From: Mycolicibacterium iranicum
GTDB lineage: Bacteria > Actinomycetota > Actinomycetes > Mycobacteriales > Mycobacteriaceae
Assembly: GCF_001650495.1 (NCBI RefSeq)
Contig: NZ_LWCS01000035.1
Coordinates: forward strand, 1 to 64,000
Length of the DNA stretch: 64,000 nucleotides
Direction of reading: 5' to 3'
The notes beneath the pieces were generated by a model. It saw nothing but the letters and a program-made list of their open reading frames with translations. It did not search any database and was not told where the DNA came from. The position numbers and the translations under genes are program-made. Below are positions 48,062 through 56,460 of the stretch, one piece after another; positions within the stretch are counted from its first letter, which is position 1; every line of letters begins with the position of its first letter.

Positions 48062-49312
48062 CTACTCGCTACGGAGTCGCGACTCCACGAAGCGTTCCAG
48101 CGACTCCCATTGCGTCACCGCGTCGGCGTACGGCGCGCTCGGGCGTCTGACCTTGTCGGGATCGAGAACGTGCCCGATCACCCGGCCCAGCGCGGTGTTC
48201 GGGTCCAGCTTGGTGTCGACCGTCGTCTCCTCGGAGTAGTCGCCGATGTCGCGCAGCAACTCCACCGCCAGCTCTATCTGGTCGCGGTCGAGCGCGTCGG
48301 GGCCCTCGGCGAGATCGTCGACGATGTCCGTCAGCACGTAGACGTTGTCGTCGGTCACGTCGACGCGCAGAGAACCGTCTGTCGCGGCGGTCCGGATGTC
48401 GTCGTAGGTCGCCAGATCTGCGAGGTCATGGTCGTGCTCGTCGGCGAGGTAGCGGGCCAGCGCGCGCTCCGAGGGGAACACGCTGATCCGGCCGTTGCGT
48501 CCCAGGAAGATCGGCCGGTCGTCGAAGTAGCAGCGCAGTGTGAAGTAGGTGCCGCCGGTCATCATGATGCGGATCGGGTCGATGCCGACCCGTTCCCAGA
48601 AGTCCTCGTCGCTGCCCAGCACCTTGGTTTCGGCCACGGCGGCGAGGTCGTCGGACTCCTCTTCGGTATCCACGATGTCGTCGATCACGAGATCGTCCTC
48701 GTCGGGCTCGGGTGCGTCTTCGTCGAGTTCGGCCTGGGCCTTCTCCGCGGCGGCGTTGTCCACCTCGGGCGTGGTGATGACGGCATCCAGCGCCTCGATC
48801 ACGTTGTCCCACCCCTTGGCGATGATCTTTTCGATCTCGGCCCAGCGCTTGCGGCCGGCGCGGCCGGAGAAGACCTCGACGCCGCCGCCGACGGTGCCGA
48901 GTACCGGGTTGCCGTTGAAGAACTTGGTGACGGCGGGCAGCTCGCACACCGATCCCATCGAGGAGACCACGGCCAACGCACCGTGGAGTGCGCGGACGCT
49001 CTCCTCGGTGGGCTTCTGCGACAGCAGCTCCTCCAGAACGACCAGGTCGTGGGTGTGCTCGTCGGTGGGGTTGAGCCGGTGGGCGTTGGCCTGGGTCAGC
49101 TTCTCCCACGCCGGATGATCGACCAGGTCGTTGTCGCTGTTGGTGCGCACGAAGGCAACCAGGTCGGCGACTGAGTCGAGCACGTAGAGGTCCTCGTCTT
49201 TGCCGAGGAAGGCCTCCCACTCGTCGCCGTCGGCACGCCACCTCGGCGCCCACAGGGTATATACGTCGCCCTTGGTCAGCGTCAGCCCGATCGGCACGAT
49301 GTCAGCAGCCAT
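48062..49312 (-). CDS. Rv3311-like conserved protein (annotated primosomal-like)
   Basis: This 416-residue acidic cytosolic protein has no membrane segment. It begins MAADIVPIGLTLTKGDVYTL and has two related regions with WEAFLGKDEDLYVLDSVAD and PIFLGRNGRISVFPSERALA, suggesting an internal duplication, separated by a very acidic linker (about residues 205-245). It matches my memory of M. tuberculosis Rv3311. Databases sometimes call it primosomal protein, but I see no helicase or DNA-binding motif. ATG at 49312 chosen by homology; the frame reaches 49393. Divergent from the flavin oxidoreductase gene with a repeated motif between them. Confidence 0.85.
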   Translation of the reverse strand: MAADIVPIGLTLTKGDVYTLWAPRWRADGDEWEAFLGKDEDLYVLDSVADLVAFVRTNSDNDLVDHPAWEKLTQANAHRLNPTDEHTHDLVVLEELLSQKPTEESVRALHGALAVVSSMGSVCELPAVTKFFNGNPVLGTVGGGVEVFSGRAGRKRWAEIEKIIAKGWDNVIEALDAVITTPEVDNAAAEKAQAELDEDAPEPDEDDLVIDDIVDTEEESDDLAAVAETKVLGSDEDFWERVGIDPIRIMMTGGTYFTLRCYFDDRPIFLGRNGRISVFPSERALARYLADEHDHDLADLATYDDIRTAATDGSLRVDVTDDNVYVLTDIVDDLAEGPDALDRDQIELAVELLRDIGDYSEETTVDTKLDPNTALGRVIGHVLDPDKVRRPSAPYADAVTQWESLERFVESRLRSE

Positions 49313-49354
49313 GCGGCACAGCCTAACCACCGGTCCTGGCCGGGCAGGGGGCAT

Positions 49355-49411
49355 GGTTGCGGTAAGGCGTCGCTTGTCGGAAGGTCGGCTCACTGTTGCC
49401 GTACCGCAACC
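49355..49411. promoter_or_regulatory. Cluster of GTTGCSGTA motifs between divergent genes
   Basis: The 10-bp arms GGTTGCGGTA (49355-49364) and TACCGCAACC (49402-49411) are perfect reverse complements 37 nt apart. A second forward copy, GTTGCCGTA at 49395, overlaps the reverse copy to make the near-palindrome GTTGCCGTACCGCAAC (49395-49410). Three half-sites upstream of two divergent genes look like an operator for an unidentified regulator. Confidence 0.5.
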
Positions 49412-49455
49412 CGTTCGTCGCTCGGAGTGTTCGTCAGGCCTGCCATGATCGCCGA

Positions 49456-50328
49456 ATGATCAGACTCGGCCTCCACGGACTCGGCATCGCCGCGGGCGCG
49501 CAACGCACCGTGATCGATGCCGTCGCCGCGACGGCGGAGCGCTCGGGTTTCGCCACGCTGTGGGTGGGCGAGCACGTCGTGATGGTCGACGAATCGGATT
49601 CGCACTACCCCTACAGCGACGACGGCCGCATCGCGATCTCCGCCGACGCCGACTGGTTGGACCCGATGATCACGCTCAGTTTCGCCGCGGCGGCGACCAA
49701 CCGCATCGAGCTCGCGACGGGCGTGCTGTTGTTGCCCGAACACAACCCCGTGATCACGGCCAAGCAGGCCGCGTCTCTGGACCGGATGACAGGTGGGCGG
49801 CTGTCCCTCGGCGTCGGTGTCGGATGGTCCAAGGAGGAGTACGACGCGCTCGGGATCCCGTTCGAGGGACGCGGGCGTCGCCTCACCGAGTACGTCGCCG
49901 CGATGCGGACCCTCTGGCGTGACGATGTCGCGTCGTTCTCCGGGGAGTTCGTCTCGTTCGACCGGGTGCGGATCAATCCCAAGCCGCACGGTCGCTCGAT
50001 TCCGATTGTGCTGGGAGGCAATTCCGACACCGCATTGCGCCGTGTCGCCGAATGGGGCGACGGCTGGTACGGCTTCAACCTCGCCGACGTGGAGGAAGCG
50101 GCGTACCGCGCCTCCAAGTTGCGTTCTCTGTGCCGGGAGGTCGGCCGCGACCCCACCGATGTGAGACTGGCGGTGTCACTGCAGGACCCCGTGCCCAGCG
50201 ACGCGACGAGGCTGGCCGACGCAGGTATCGATGAACTGGTGCTGGTCGCCGGCCCACCCGCGGACCCGATCGCGGCCGAGGCGTGGATCTCCGATCTGGC
50301 GAACAAATGGATGCGGGTCCGCGCGTGA
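49456..50328 (+). CDS. LLM-class F420-dependent oxidoreductase
   Basis: This 290-residue luciferase-like TIM-barrel protein has FATLWVGEHVVM, LATGVLLLPEHNPVITAKQA, the GRLSLGVGVGWSKEEY stretch and a family end LADAGIDELVLV. Mycobacterial members of this group usually use coenzyme F420. The substrate is unknown. ATG at 49456 (MIRLGLHG) chosen because the barrel starts there; upstream in-frame sequence overlaps the regulatory motif cluster. Convergent with the NlpC/P60 gene 4 nt away. Confidence 0.9.
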   Translation: MIRLGLHGLGIAAGAQRTVIDAVAATAERSGFATLWVGEHVVMVDESDSHYPYSDDGRIAISADADWLDPMITLSFAAAATNRIELATGVLLLPEHNPVITAKQAASLDRMTGGRLSLGVGVGWSKEEYDALGIPFEGRGRRLTEYVAAMRTLWRDDVASFSGEFVSFDRVRINPKPHGRSIPIVLGGNSDTALRRVAEWGDGWYGFNLADVEEAAYRASKLRSLCREVGRDPTDVRLAVSLQDPVPSDATRLADAGIDELVLVAGPPADPIAAEAWISDLANKWMRVRA

Positions 50329-50332
50329 GTGT

Positions 50333-51421
50333 TCACCCCGTCGGCCGCCAGAATCCCTGGAATCCCTGACCCGCGTTCGCGGTCCGAATCGGCGACAGTT
50401 TCACCGGGTCGCCTGCCTCCACCATGAGCCCGTCGCCGACGATCATCGCGACGTGGCCGTCCCACACCACCAGGTCGCCCGGCAGCAACGCACCGGAGGA
50501 CACCGACGCGCCGACGTCCTGTTCCTGGGCGAGCCGCGGAATGGTGAGGCCCGCTTCCTGATACGCCCACTGCGTCAGCCCGCTGCAATCCAGGCCGACG
50601 CCCGGCGTGGTACCGCCCCATTGGTAGGGCACGCCCAGCTGGGTCAGGGCATGCCGAACAGCGCTGGCGGCGGTCGCATTCGGCGCCATGACGACGCTTC
50701 CGTCGGGTAGTCGAATCGCCACGCCTTCGCCGAACTCCGCCGCATCCGGCGTGTCGGTTCCGTCGGGTCGTGTGAGCGAGGCCAGTTCGGCGGGTAATCC
50801 CGCACCGCCCCCGAAGTTTCCGAGACCGGTGCTGCTGCCGGGGCCGAAGCCGCCACCGGGCAATCCCATCGGCGCCCCCGCGGCCCCGCCGGAGAACCCC
50901 GACGGTGTCGTGGGCGCCGCCGCAGGAGCCCGCGCGTCCAGCGCCTCGGCATGACCGTTGAGCTCGGCCTCCAGCTCCTCGACGATCGCGATGGCGTGGG
51001 CGAGCGCGTCGCGTGCTGCGGCCAGGAGCTCCCGCGCGGTCCCTGGTGAATCGAGGTGCGGTTCCAGCGCGGCGGCCTTCGCCTCGAATTCGTCGACGAG
51101 ATCCTGCAGGCGCCGGTGTGCGCGGGCTACGGACTGCGCGGCACCGTCGGCCACACCGCCCAACCGGCCGGCGCGGTCGGCAGCTCCATCGATCGCGGCG
51201 GCAGTGGTCGTCGCGAACTCCGCGGCGGCGTCGGCTCCGGCGCCCGACCATCCATCACCGGTACGCCGCCACGCCTGACCGGATGCCCCGGCGACGTCCT
51301 CCAGCACATCGCGCACCCTGCCGAGCTCGGCAACCGGATCCCCCAACGGATCGGCGCTCCATCCCGGGCCTACGAGCGCCTGCACACGCCGAAGGGGCGC
51401 CGCCAGCGCCTCCACCGTCAT
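50333..51421 (-). CDS. NlpC/P60 peptidoglycan hydrolase with WXG100-like N-terminal domain
   Basis: The 362-residue protein has an N-terminal helical domain (about 1-165) with a SADPLGDPVAELGRVRDVLE helix and GWSGAGADAAAEF, a WSG-type turn like WXG100/ESX proteins. A Gly/Pro-rich linker follows, then an NlpC/P60 domain (about 245-362) with catalytic LDCSGLTQWAYQ (C279), DGHVAMIVGDGLMVEAG (His) and a C-terminal acid/His region. It should cleave D-Glu-DAP bonds of peptidoglycan. No Sec signal is seen, so type VII export is inferred from the WXG-like domain and the coupled EspC-like gene upstream (ATGA overlap). Confidence 0.88.
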   Translation of the reverse strand: MTVEALAAPLRRVQALVGPGWSADPLGDPVAELGRVRDVLEDVAGASGQAWRRTGDGWSGAGADAAAEFATTTAAAIDGAADRAGRLGGVADGAAQSVARAHRRLQDLVDEFEAKAAALEPHLDSPGTARELLAAARDALAHAIAIVEELEAELNGHAEALDARAPAAAPTTPSGFSGGAAGAPMGLPGGGFGPGSSTGLGNFGGGAGLPAELASLTRPDGTDTPDAAEFGEGVAIRLPDGSVVMAPNATAASAVRHALTQLGVPYQWGGTTPGVGLDCSGLTQWAYQEAGLTIPRLAQEQDVGASVSSGALLPGDLVVWDGHVAMIVGDGLMVEAGDPVKLSPIRTANAGQGFQGFWRPTG

Positions 51422-51723
51422 CAGCGGGCGATCCGTTCTGCCGCAGCGTCATCGGCGACGGTGTAGGCCTGCGCAGTTCCAGCTGCCGCGTCGGTACCTG
51501 CCGCCAGTACCCGGCTCAGCCGGGCGACCCCGTCGGCGTCGTCTCGTGCAGCCCTGGACAACGAGGCGAGAAACCGCGCGCCGATGGGACCGAACATTGC
51601 GCCCGATCCCGCGCCTGCCGAAGAGAGAGCCATCGCCGCCTGCTTCAGCTCAGCGGCGTGGGTGGCGCAGGCGGCGGCGTAGTCGTTGATCAGGCCGGTT
51701 TCTGCCGACAGGCGCGCGTGCAT
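51421..51723 (-). CDS. EspC-like/WXG-type small protein paired with the P60 hydrolase
   Basis: The 100-residue helical protein has two long helices around a GAGSGAMFGPIGARFLASLS turn, matching the DUF2580/EspC-type ESX-secretion-associated family. The C-terminal helix contains YTVADDAAAERI, which fits the type VII export signal YxxxD/E (Y88, D92). ATG at 51723; its stop overlaps the start of the NlpC/P60 gene, so the two are co-translated and probably form a heterodimeric export pair. Divergent from upp by 50 bp. No ESX core gene is in the window. Confidence 0.8.
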   Translation of the reverse strand: MHARLSAETGLINDYAAACATHAAELKQAAMALSSAGAGSGAMFGPIGARFLASLSRAARDDADGVARLSRVLAAGTDAAAGTAQAYTVADDAAAERIAR

Positions 51724-51773
51724 ATGGTTATGACGCCGGACATCGTCCGTCGGTTCCCATAAGGTCGTGACCC

Positions 51774-52397
51774 ATGGATGTGCGCGTCGTCGACCACCCG
51801 CTCGCCGCTGCTCGGCTGACCACCCTGCGCGATGAGCGCACCGACAATGCGGGTTTCCGCGCAGCGCTGCGCGATCTCACACTGATGCTTGTCTACGAGG
51901 CCACCCGTGACCTGGTCACCGAGACCGTCTCCGTCCGCACCCCGCTGGCCGAAACCGCGGGAGCAAAGATCGCCGTGCCACCACTTCTGGTTCCGGTGCT
52001 GCGCGCCGGGCTGGGCATGGTCGACCAGGCGCACGAACTGATTCCCGAGGCGCGGGTGGGCTTCGTCGGGGTGGCCCGCAATGAGGAGACCCACCAGCCC
52101 ACGCCGTACCTTGAGTCGTTGCCTGACGACCTCAGCCGACAGCCGGTGATTGTGCTCGACCCGATGCTCGCCACCGGTGGGTCGATGGTGCACACCCTGG
52201 AGCTTCTCTTCGCACGTGATGCCGTCGATGTCACCGTCATCTGCGTGGTCGCCGCTCCGGAAGGCCTTGCGGCGTTGGAGAAAGCTGCGCCGGAGCTACG
52301 ACTGTTCGCTGCCTCGATCGACGCGGGGCTCAACGACATCGCCTACATCGTGCCCGGATTGGGTGATGCCGGCGACCGCCAGTTCGGTCCTCGCTAG
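51774..52397 (+). CDS. upp: Uracil phosphoribosyltransferase
   Basis: This 207-residue enzyme converts uracil and PRPP to UMP. The PRPP-binding motif is VIVLDPMLATGGSMVHTLEL. The uracil-binding C-terminus YIVPGLGDAGDRQFG and the N-terminal VVDHPLAAARLTTLRDERT and EATRDL signatures are all present. ATG at 51774. Its last 102 bp overlap the convergent pmmB frame. Synteny with Rv3309c. Confidence 0.96.
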   Translation: MDVRVVDHPLAAARLTTLRDERTDNAGFRAALRDLTLMLVYEATRDLVTETVSVRTPLAETAGAKIAVPPLLVPVLRAGLGMVDQAHELIPEARVGFVGVARNEETHQPTPYLESLPDDLSRQPVIVLDPMLATGGSMVHTLELLFARDAVDVTVICVVAAPEGLAALEKAAPELRLFAASIDAGLNDIAYIVPGLGDAGDRQFGPR

Positions 52398-53948
52398 AAG
52401 CTCGGCCGCCCGCAAGCGCGCCCGGTCCAGTTCTCCGCCGCGGCGAATCTCGATGTAGGACTTCAGTTTCGGCTCGGTTCCCGACGGTCGCGTCACCACC
52501 CGCACGGAAGTCGCGCCGTCGCCGCCGGTGAGAATCAACGCGTCGGTGCGCGGTGCCAGATCTGTTGCGGACACCGTGAATCCGGCCAATTGAGAGGGTG
52601 GGTCCGCGCGGAGTCGGGTCATCTCGGCAGCAGCGTCTTCGGGGGAGGCGACACGACGCGTGACGGCGGCCGTCATGTGTACGCCGTGCAGCCGGGCCAA
52701 ATCGTCGAGTGCGTCGAGGATCGTCCGGCCTTGCTGTCGAAGCGCGACAACGAGATCGCAGGCCAGCACCGCGGCGCTGATGCCGTCCTTGTCGCGAACC
52801 GCGGCGGGGTCCACACAATGCCCGATGGCCTCCTCGTACGCGTACACCAGGGGCGCATCGAGTCCGTCGTCGGCGCGCGCCAGCCACTTGAAGCCCGTCA
52901 GGGTCTCGACGTGATGGGCGCCGTGGGCGGCGGCGATGCCAGCCAGCATCCGTGACGACACCACGGTGCTGGCGACCACGGCAGGACCGGAAGTGTGCGA
53001 CAGGATGTATTCGCCGAGAAGCCAACCGGTTTCGTCACCGCTGAGCATTCGCCAACCGCTCGGTGTCGGCACTCCGATCGCGCAGCGGTCAGCGTCGGGG
53101 TCGAGGGCGATCGCGATGTGCGCGTCGACGTCGGCTGCGAGTGCGAGCAAATCGTCCGTCGCGCCGGGTTCCTCCGGGTTCGGGAACGGGACGGTCGGGA
53201 AGTCGGGGTCCGGCAGGAATTGCCGTTCGACGACGTGCACATCGGCAAAACCGGCCAACGCCAGCGCATCGAGCGCGAATTCACCGCCGACACCGTGCAT
53301 CGGCGTCAGTGCAATACGCGCGGAGCCGGTGGTGCGCCGGACCGAGGCGGCGCGTTCCAGATAGGCGCGCAATTGCTCGGGGTCGGATGCTGCGACGGGC
53401 GTGCGGGGAATCTCGTCGGCGGGCGGCGCGGCGGCGATCGCGGTCTCGATATCGCGGTCGGTGGGGGAGATGATCTGCATCCCGCCGGTGGAGTAGACCT
53501 TGTACCCGTTGTCCGTCGGCGGATTGTGCGAGGCGGTGATCTGGACACCCGCAGCCGCATTCATGGTCCTGACGGCGTACGCGACCGCGGGGGTCGGCAC
53601 GGGGCCGGGCATCAGGGTCGCGGAGAACCCTTGCGCTGCAAACACTTCTGCGACTGCGTGCCCGAACTCCGCCGAGCGGTGCCGGGCGTCGTAGCCCACC
53701 ACGACAGCTGACCCCCTCAATCCGAGATCGGCCAGCACCTGCGAAACGCCCCACGTCGCGCGGAGGACGACCGCGAGGTTCATCCCGTTGGGTCCTGCGC
53801 GCAGGGGGCCGCGAAGGCCGGCGGTTCCGAATGTCAGGGGCCGGGCGAACCGCAGCGCAAGCTCGTCGGGACTGCAGGCGGCCAACTCGGCCGCCGCGCC
53901 CGGGTCGGGATCGTGAGCGATCCACTCCTGCACGGCCGCTGACGTCAC
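52296..53948 (-). CDS. pmmB: Phosphomannomutase/phosphoglucomutase family protein PmmB
   Basis: This 550-residue alpha-D-phosphohexomutase has the active-site serine loop TASHNPPTDNGYKVYS, the metal-binding DPDADRCAIGV, the sugar-binding loop YEEAIGHCVDP and the phosphate-binding RPSGTEPKLKSYIE. It interconverts hexose 1- and 6-phosphates. In this salvage block it could act as phosphopentomutase (ribose-1-phosphate to ribose-5-phosphate), as often proposed for PmmB beside deoA/punA. GTG at 53948 with GAGGTGAC. The C-terminus runs about 25 residues beyond the usual end and overlaps upp. Confidence 0.93.
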   Translation of the reverse strand: MTSAAVQEWIAHDPDPGAAAELAACSPDELALRFARPLTFGTAGLRGPLRAGPNGMNLAVVLRATWGVSQVLADLGLRGSAVVVGYDARHRSAEFGHAVAEVFAAQGFSATLMPGPVPTPAVAYAVRTMNAAAGVQITASHNPPTDNGYKVYSTGGMQIISPTDRDIETAIAAAPPADEIPRTPVAASDPEQLRAYLERAASVRRTTGSARIALTPMHGVGGEFALDALALAGFADVHVVERQFLPDPDFPTVPFPNPEEPGATDDLLALAADVDAHIAIALDPDADRCAIGVPTPSGWRMLSGDETGWLLGEYILSHTSGPAVVASTVVSSRMLAGIAAAHGAHHVETLTGFKWLARADDGLDAPLVYAYEEAIGHCVDPAAVRDKDGISAAVLACDLVVALRQQGRTILDALDDLARLHGVHMTAAVTRRVASPEDAAAEMTRLRADPPSQLAGFTVSATDLAPRTDALILTGGDGATSVRVVTRPSGTEPKLKSYIEIRRGGELDRARLRAAELLARTELAVAGITQSGHDVGDVVEPRVDRGSEQS

Positions 53949-54001
53949 GCAGTCACCTCATCAGACGTGGATTCGGCGCGCAAACACACCGCAGCGGTCC
54001 G

Positions 54002-54451
54002 TCAGCGCACCGGATTCGCGTCTGCCGACGCCAGCTTGCGCAAAATCGGCGCCACCAGCATCAACAGGTCGAACTCCAGCTCGGAGAGCGTGTCGCGCAT
54101 GGTCGCGTGCAGCCATGCGTCGCGTTCGGCGCGGTCGGCCTCCAGCAGGGCGGTGCCCGCCGCGGTGATCTCGACGAGCTGACGGCGGCGGTCCGTCTCG
54201 TCGGGCCGGCGTGCGACGAGTCGCCGGGACTCCAGTTCGTTGAGCGAGTCGGTCAGGGACTGGACTTTGACGTGCATCCGGACGCCCAGTTCGGCCGGGG
54301 TGGTGACGCCGGCGCGGCTGATCTCGCCCAGCAGTTGCATCTGGCTCAGCGTCAATCCGTTGTCTGGGCGGTGCCGGCGCAGCTGCCGCGTCACCGCCAT
54401 CATCGATTCACGCAGCTCGGTCGCCGCGGACAGGCTCGATTCGACAGCCAT
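54002..54451 (-). CDS. MarR family transcriptional regulator
   Basis: This 149-residue winged-helix protein has LTLSQMQLLGEISRAGVTTP, ELGVRMHVKVQSLTDSLNEL (recognition helix), the wing RRLVARRPDETDRRRQLVEI and C-terminal dimer helices. ATG at 54451 is taken because the frame above it runs through a perfect palindrome (54452-54471), the likely operator. Divergent from the AbrB-type transporter gene, the probable target, 90 bp away. Confidence 0.9.
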   Translation of the reverse strand: MAVESSLSAATELRESMMAVTRQLRRHRPDNGLTLSQMQLLGEISRAGVTTPAELGVRMHVKVQSLTDSLNELESRRLVARRPDETDRRRQLVEITAAGTALLEADRAERDAWLHATMRDTLSELEFDLLMLVAPILRKLASADANPVR

Positions 54452-54471
54452 TACCAAGACCACCCTTGGTA
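54452..54471. promoter_or_regulatory. Probable MarR operator
   Basis: TACCAAG-N6-CTTGGTA is a perfect 7-bp-arm palindrome abutting the MarR start codon. A related half-site, TTGGTA, occurs again at about 54514 nearer the AbrB transporter start. Position and symmetry suit autoregulation by the MarR dimer. Confidence 0.6.
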
Positions 54472-54541
54472 TCTGATGTGCTTCATCGAACATCGCTCCT
54501 TGTTGAGATCTTGAATTGGTAAGAGCATACTTGTCATCAGC

Positions 54542-55666
54542 ATGAAGTGGTGGCAGCAGATACTCAGGTGGTCGATTCTCCTCGCGGTGACCGTCGCGGT
54601 CACCGTTCCGCTGACGAAGGTCGGTGTTCCCTCGGCGGCCCTGTTCGCCGCCCTCGCGGTCGGAGTCGTGCTGGCCCTGATGGCGGCGGGTCCCGAGCGT
54701 GTTCCCCGGAGATTGGGTCAAGCTGCCCAGGGTGTCCTCGGCGTCTACATCGGCACGATGGTCCAGCAGGACGCCTTTTCCACCCTGAAGGGTGACTGGG
54801 TGATCGTGGTCGCGGTCGCGGTCGGGACGTTGCTGCTCAGCATCATCGCGGGCGCCCTACTCGGTCTGCGCCGCGACGTGACGCCCCTGACCGGATCCCT
54901 TGCGCTCGTGGCCGGCGGGGCGTCCGGTCTGGTGGCGATCGCACGAGAGCTCGGCGGCGACGACCGCGTGGTCGCTGTGGTGCAGTATTTGCGGGTCGCG
55001 CTGGTCACGGCGTCGATGCCAGTGGTCGTCACGCTGATCTACCACGCCGACCGGTCTCACAGCGCGGCTCCTGTCGCTGAAAATCACATCGCGCCTTGGT
55101 ATCTCAGCCTCCTGATGATGGCCGCCCTGATCATCGTCGGGTCCGTGGTCGGGCGACTGATCCGGCTGCCGGGCGCCGGACTGCTCGGTCCTCTCGCCCT
55201 GACGGTCGCCCTCCAGGTCAGCGGATGGTCTTCCGGGCTCTCGGTGCCGATGGTCCTGGTCCAGGCCGGCTACATGCTGATCGGCTGGCAGGCCGGACTG
55301 GCCTTCACGCGGGAATCGCTGCGCACGATCGGCAGGCTGCTGCCTGCCGCGCTCGCCTTGATCGTGTTCATCGGCGTCGCGACCGCCGGCCTGGGCATCC
55401 TCCTGGCAGATGTCGCCGGGCTGACCCCGCTGGAGGGCTATCTTGCGACCAGTCCCGGCGGCATATACGCGGTGCTGGCCACCGCGGTGGAGACCGGCTC
55501 CAACGTCACCTTCGTCATCGCCGCGCAGGTGGTGCGGATTCTGCTGATGCTGTTCGCGGCGCCGCTTCTGGCGCGCGGCGTGGTGTGGGCGAGCCGCAAG
55601 CTCACTCGGGGTCAGAGCCGGGAGATGACAGAAGACAGCAGGGAACCCATCCGCGTCGCCGACTGA
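54542..55666 (+). CDS. AbrB family membrane protein (ammonia monooxygenase-like transporter)
   Basis: The 374-residue integral membrane protein has about ten spans and a two-fold internal repeat (AALFAALAVGVVLALMAAGP and LGPLALTVALQVSG halves). Family motifs include VPRRLGQAAQGVLGVYIGTM, GSLALVAGGASGLVAIAREL and LATSPGGIYAVLATAVETGS, the Gly-rich pattern of AbrB/AmoA-like putative transporters. Substrate unknown. ATG at 54542; likely repressed by the divergent MarR protein. The last 55 bp overlap the convergent punA gene. Confidence 0.9.
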   Translation: MKWWQQILRWSILLAVTVAVTVPLTKVGVPSAALFAALAVGVVLALMAAGPERVPRRLGQAAQGVLGVYIGTMVQQDAFSTLKGDWVIVVAVAVGTLLLSIIAGALLGLRRDVTPLTGSLALVAGGASGLVAIARELGGDDRVVAVVQYLRVALVTASMPVVVTLIYHADRSHSAAPVAENHIAPWYLSLLMMAALIIVGSVVGRLIRLPGAGLLGPLALTVALQVSGWSSGLSVPMVLVQAGYMLIGWQAGLAFTRESLRTIGRLLPAALALIVFIGVATAGLGILLADVAGLTPLEGYLATSPGGIYAVLATAVETGSNVTFVIAAQVVRILLMLFAAPLLARGVVWASRKLTRGQSREMTEDSREPIRVAD

Positions 55667-56415
55667 CGACCCGCCTCGAGGACCTCGTCGTGACTCAACG
55701 GCTGGCCCGTCATCCCGGCCGCGAGGTTCGTCACCAGCGACACCCCGAGCACGTCGGCGCCGGCAGCGCGAGCCGCAATCGTCTCGTGGACCGTGGACAT
55801 GCCCACCAGGTCGGCGCCCAGTGTGCGCAGCATTCGGATCTCGGCGGGTGTCTCGTAGTGCGGACCCGGCAGCCCCGCGTACACGCCTTCGGCCAGCGAC
55901 GGATCGATCTCGCGCGCGAGCGCGCGCAGCCGCGGCGAGTACGCGTCCACCATGTCGACGAACTGCGCACCCACCAGTGGCGAGCGGGCGGTCAGGTTGA
56001 GGTGGTCACTGATCAGCACTGGCTCGCCGACGGAGAACTCGGACCGCAGACCACCGGCCGCGTTCGTCAAGACCACGGTGTGCACACCGGCCGCGCACAC
56101 CGTCCGAACCGGGTGCACGACGTGGCGCAGGTCGTGTCCTTCGTAGGCGTGGATGCGGCCGACAAGAACAAGGACGCGGTGCGGTCCGACGCGCAGAGAC
56201 AGCACCTGGCCGCCGTGCCCCTGCGCGCTGGGCGGGGTGAAACCGGGCAGTTCGGCCATCGGCACGATGGCCCCAGGGTGTCCGGCTTCGCCGATCTGCG
56301 CTGCCGCAGGCGCCCACCCGGAACCCAGGACGACGGCGACGTCGTGTGCATCGACGCCGGTCCGCTCACTGAGTGCATTCGCTGCCAGCTGCGCAGCTGC
56401 TGCCGGATCGTCCAC
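55612..56415 (-). CDS. punA: Purine nucleoside phosphorylase
   Basis: This 267-residue trimeric PNP phosphorolyses inosine and guanosine. Motifs: VVLGSGWAPAA, GRIHAYEGHDLRHVVHPVR (phosphate site His), LTNAAGGLRSEFSVGEP, AGLPGPHYETPAEIR, LVGMSTVHETIAAR (purine site) and TNLAAGM. GTG at 56415 is the first start of the PNP core; the open frame goes far upstream without sense. It complements add (adenosine to inosine). Divergent from amiB1 by 45 bp. Synteny with Rv3307. Confidence 0.95.
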   Translation of the reverse strand: MDDPAAAAQLAANALSERTGVDAHDVAVVLGSGWAPAAAQIGEAGHPGAIVPMAELPGFTPPSAQGHGGQVLSLRVGPHRVLVLVGRIHAYEGHDLRHVVHPVRTVCAAGVHTVVLTNAAGGLRSEFSVGEPVLISDHLNLTARSPLVGAQFVDMVDAYSPRLRALAREIDPSLAEGVYAGLPGPHYETPAEIRMLRTLGADLVGMSTVHETIAARAAGADVLGVSLVTNLAAGMTGQPLSHDEVLEAGRQSATRMGSLLSSVISRL

Positions 56416-56460
56416 AGGCGGCAGCTTAGTGGGGCTTTGCGCAGTGAGATACTGGCCTGC

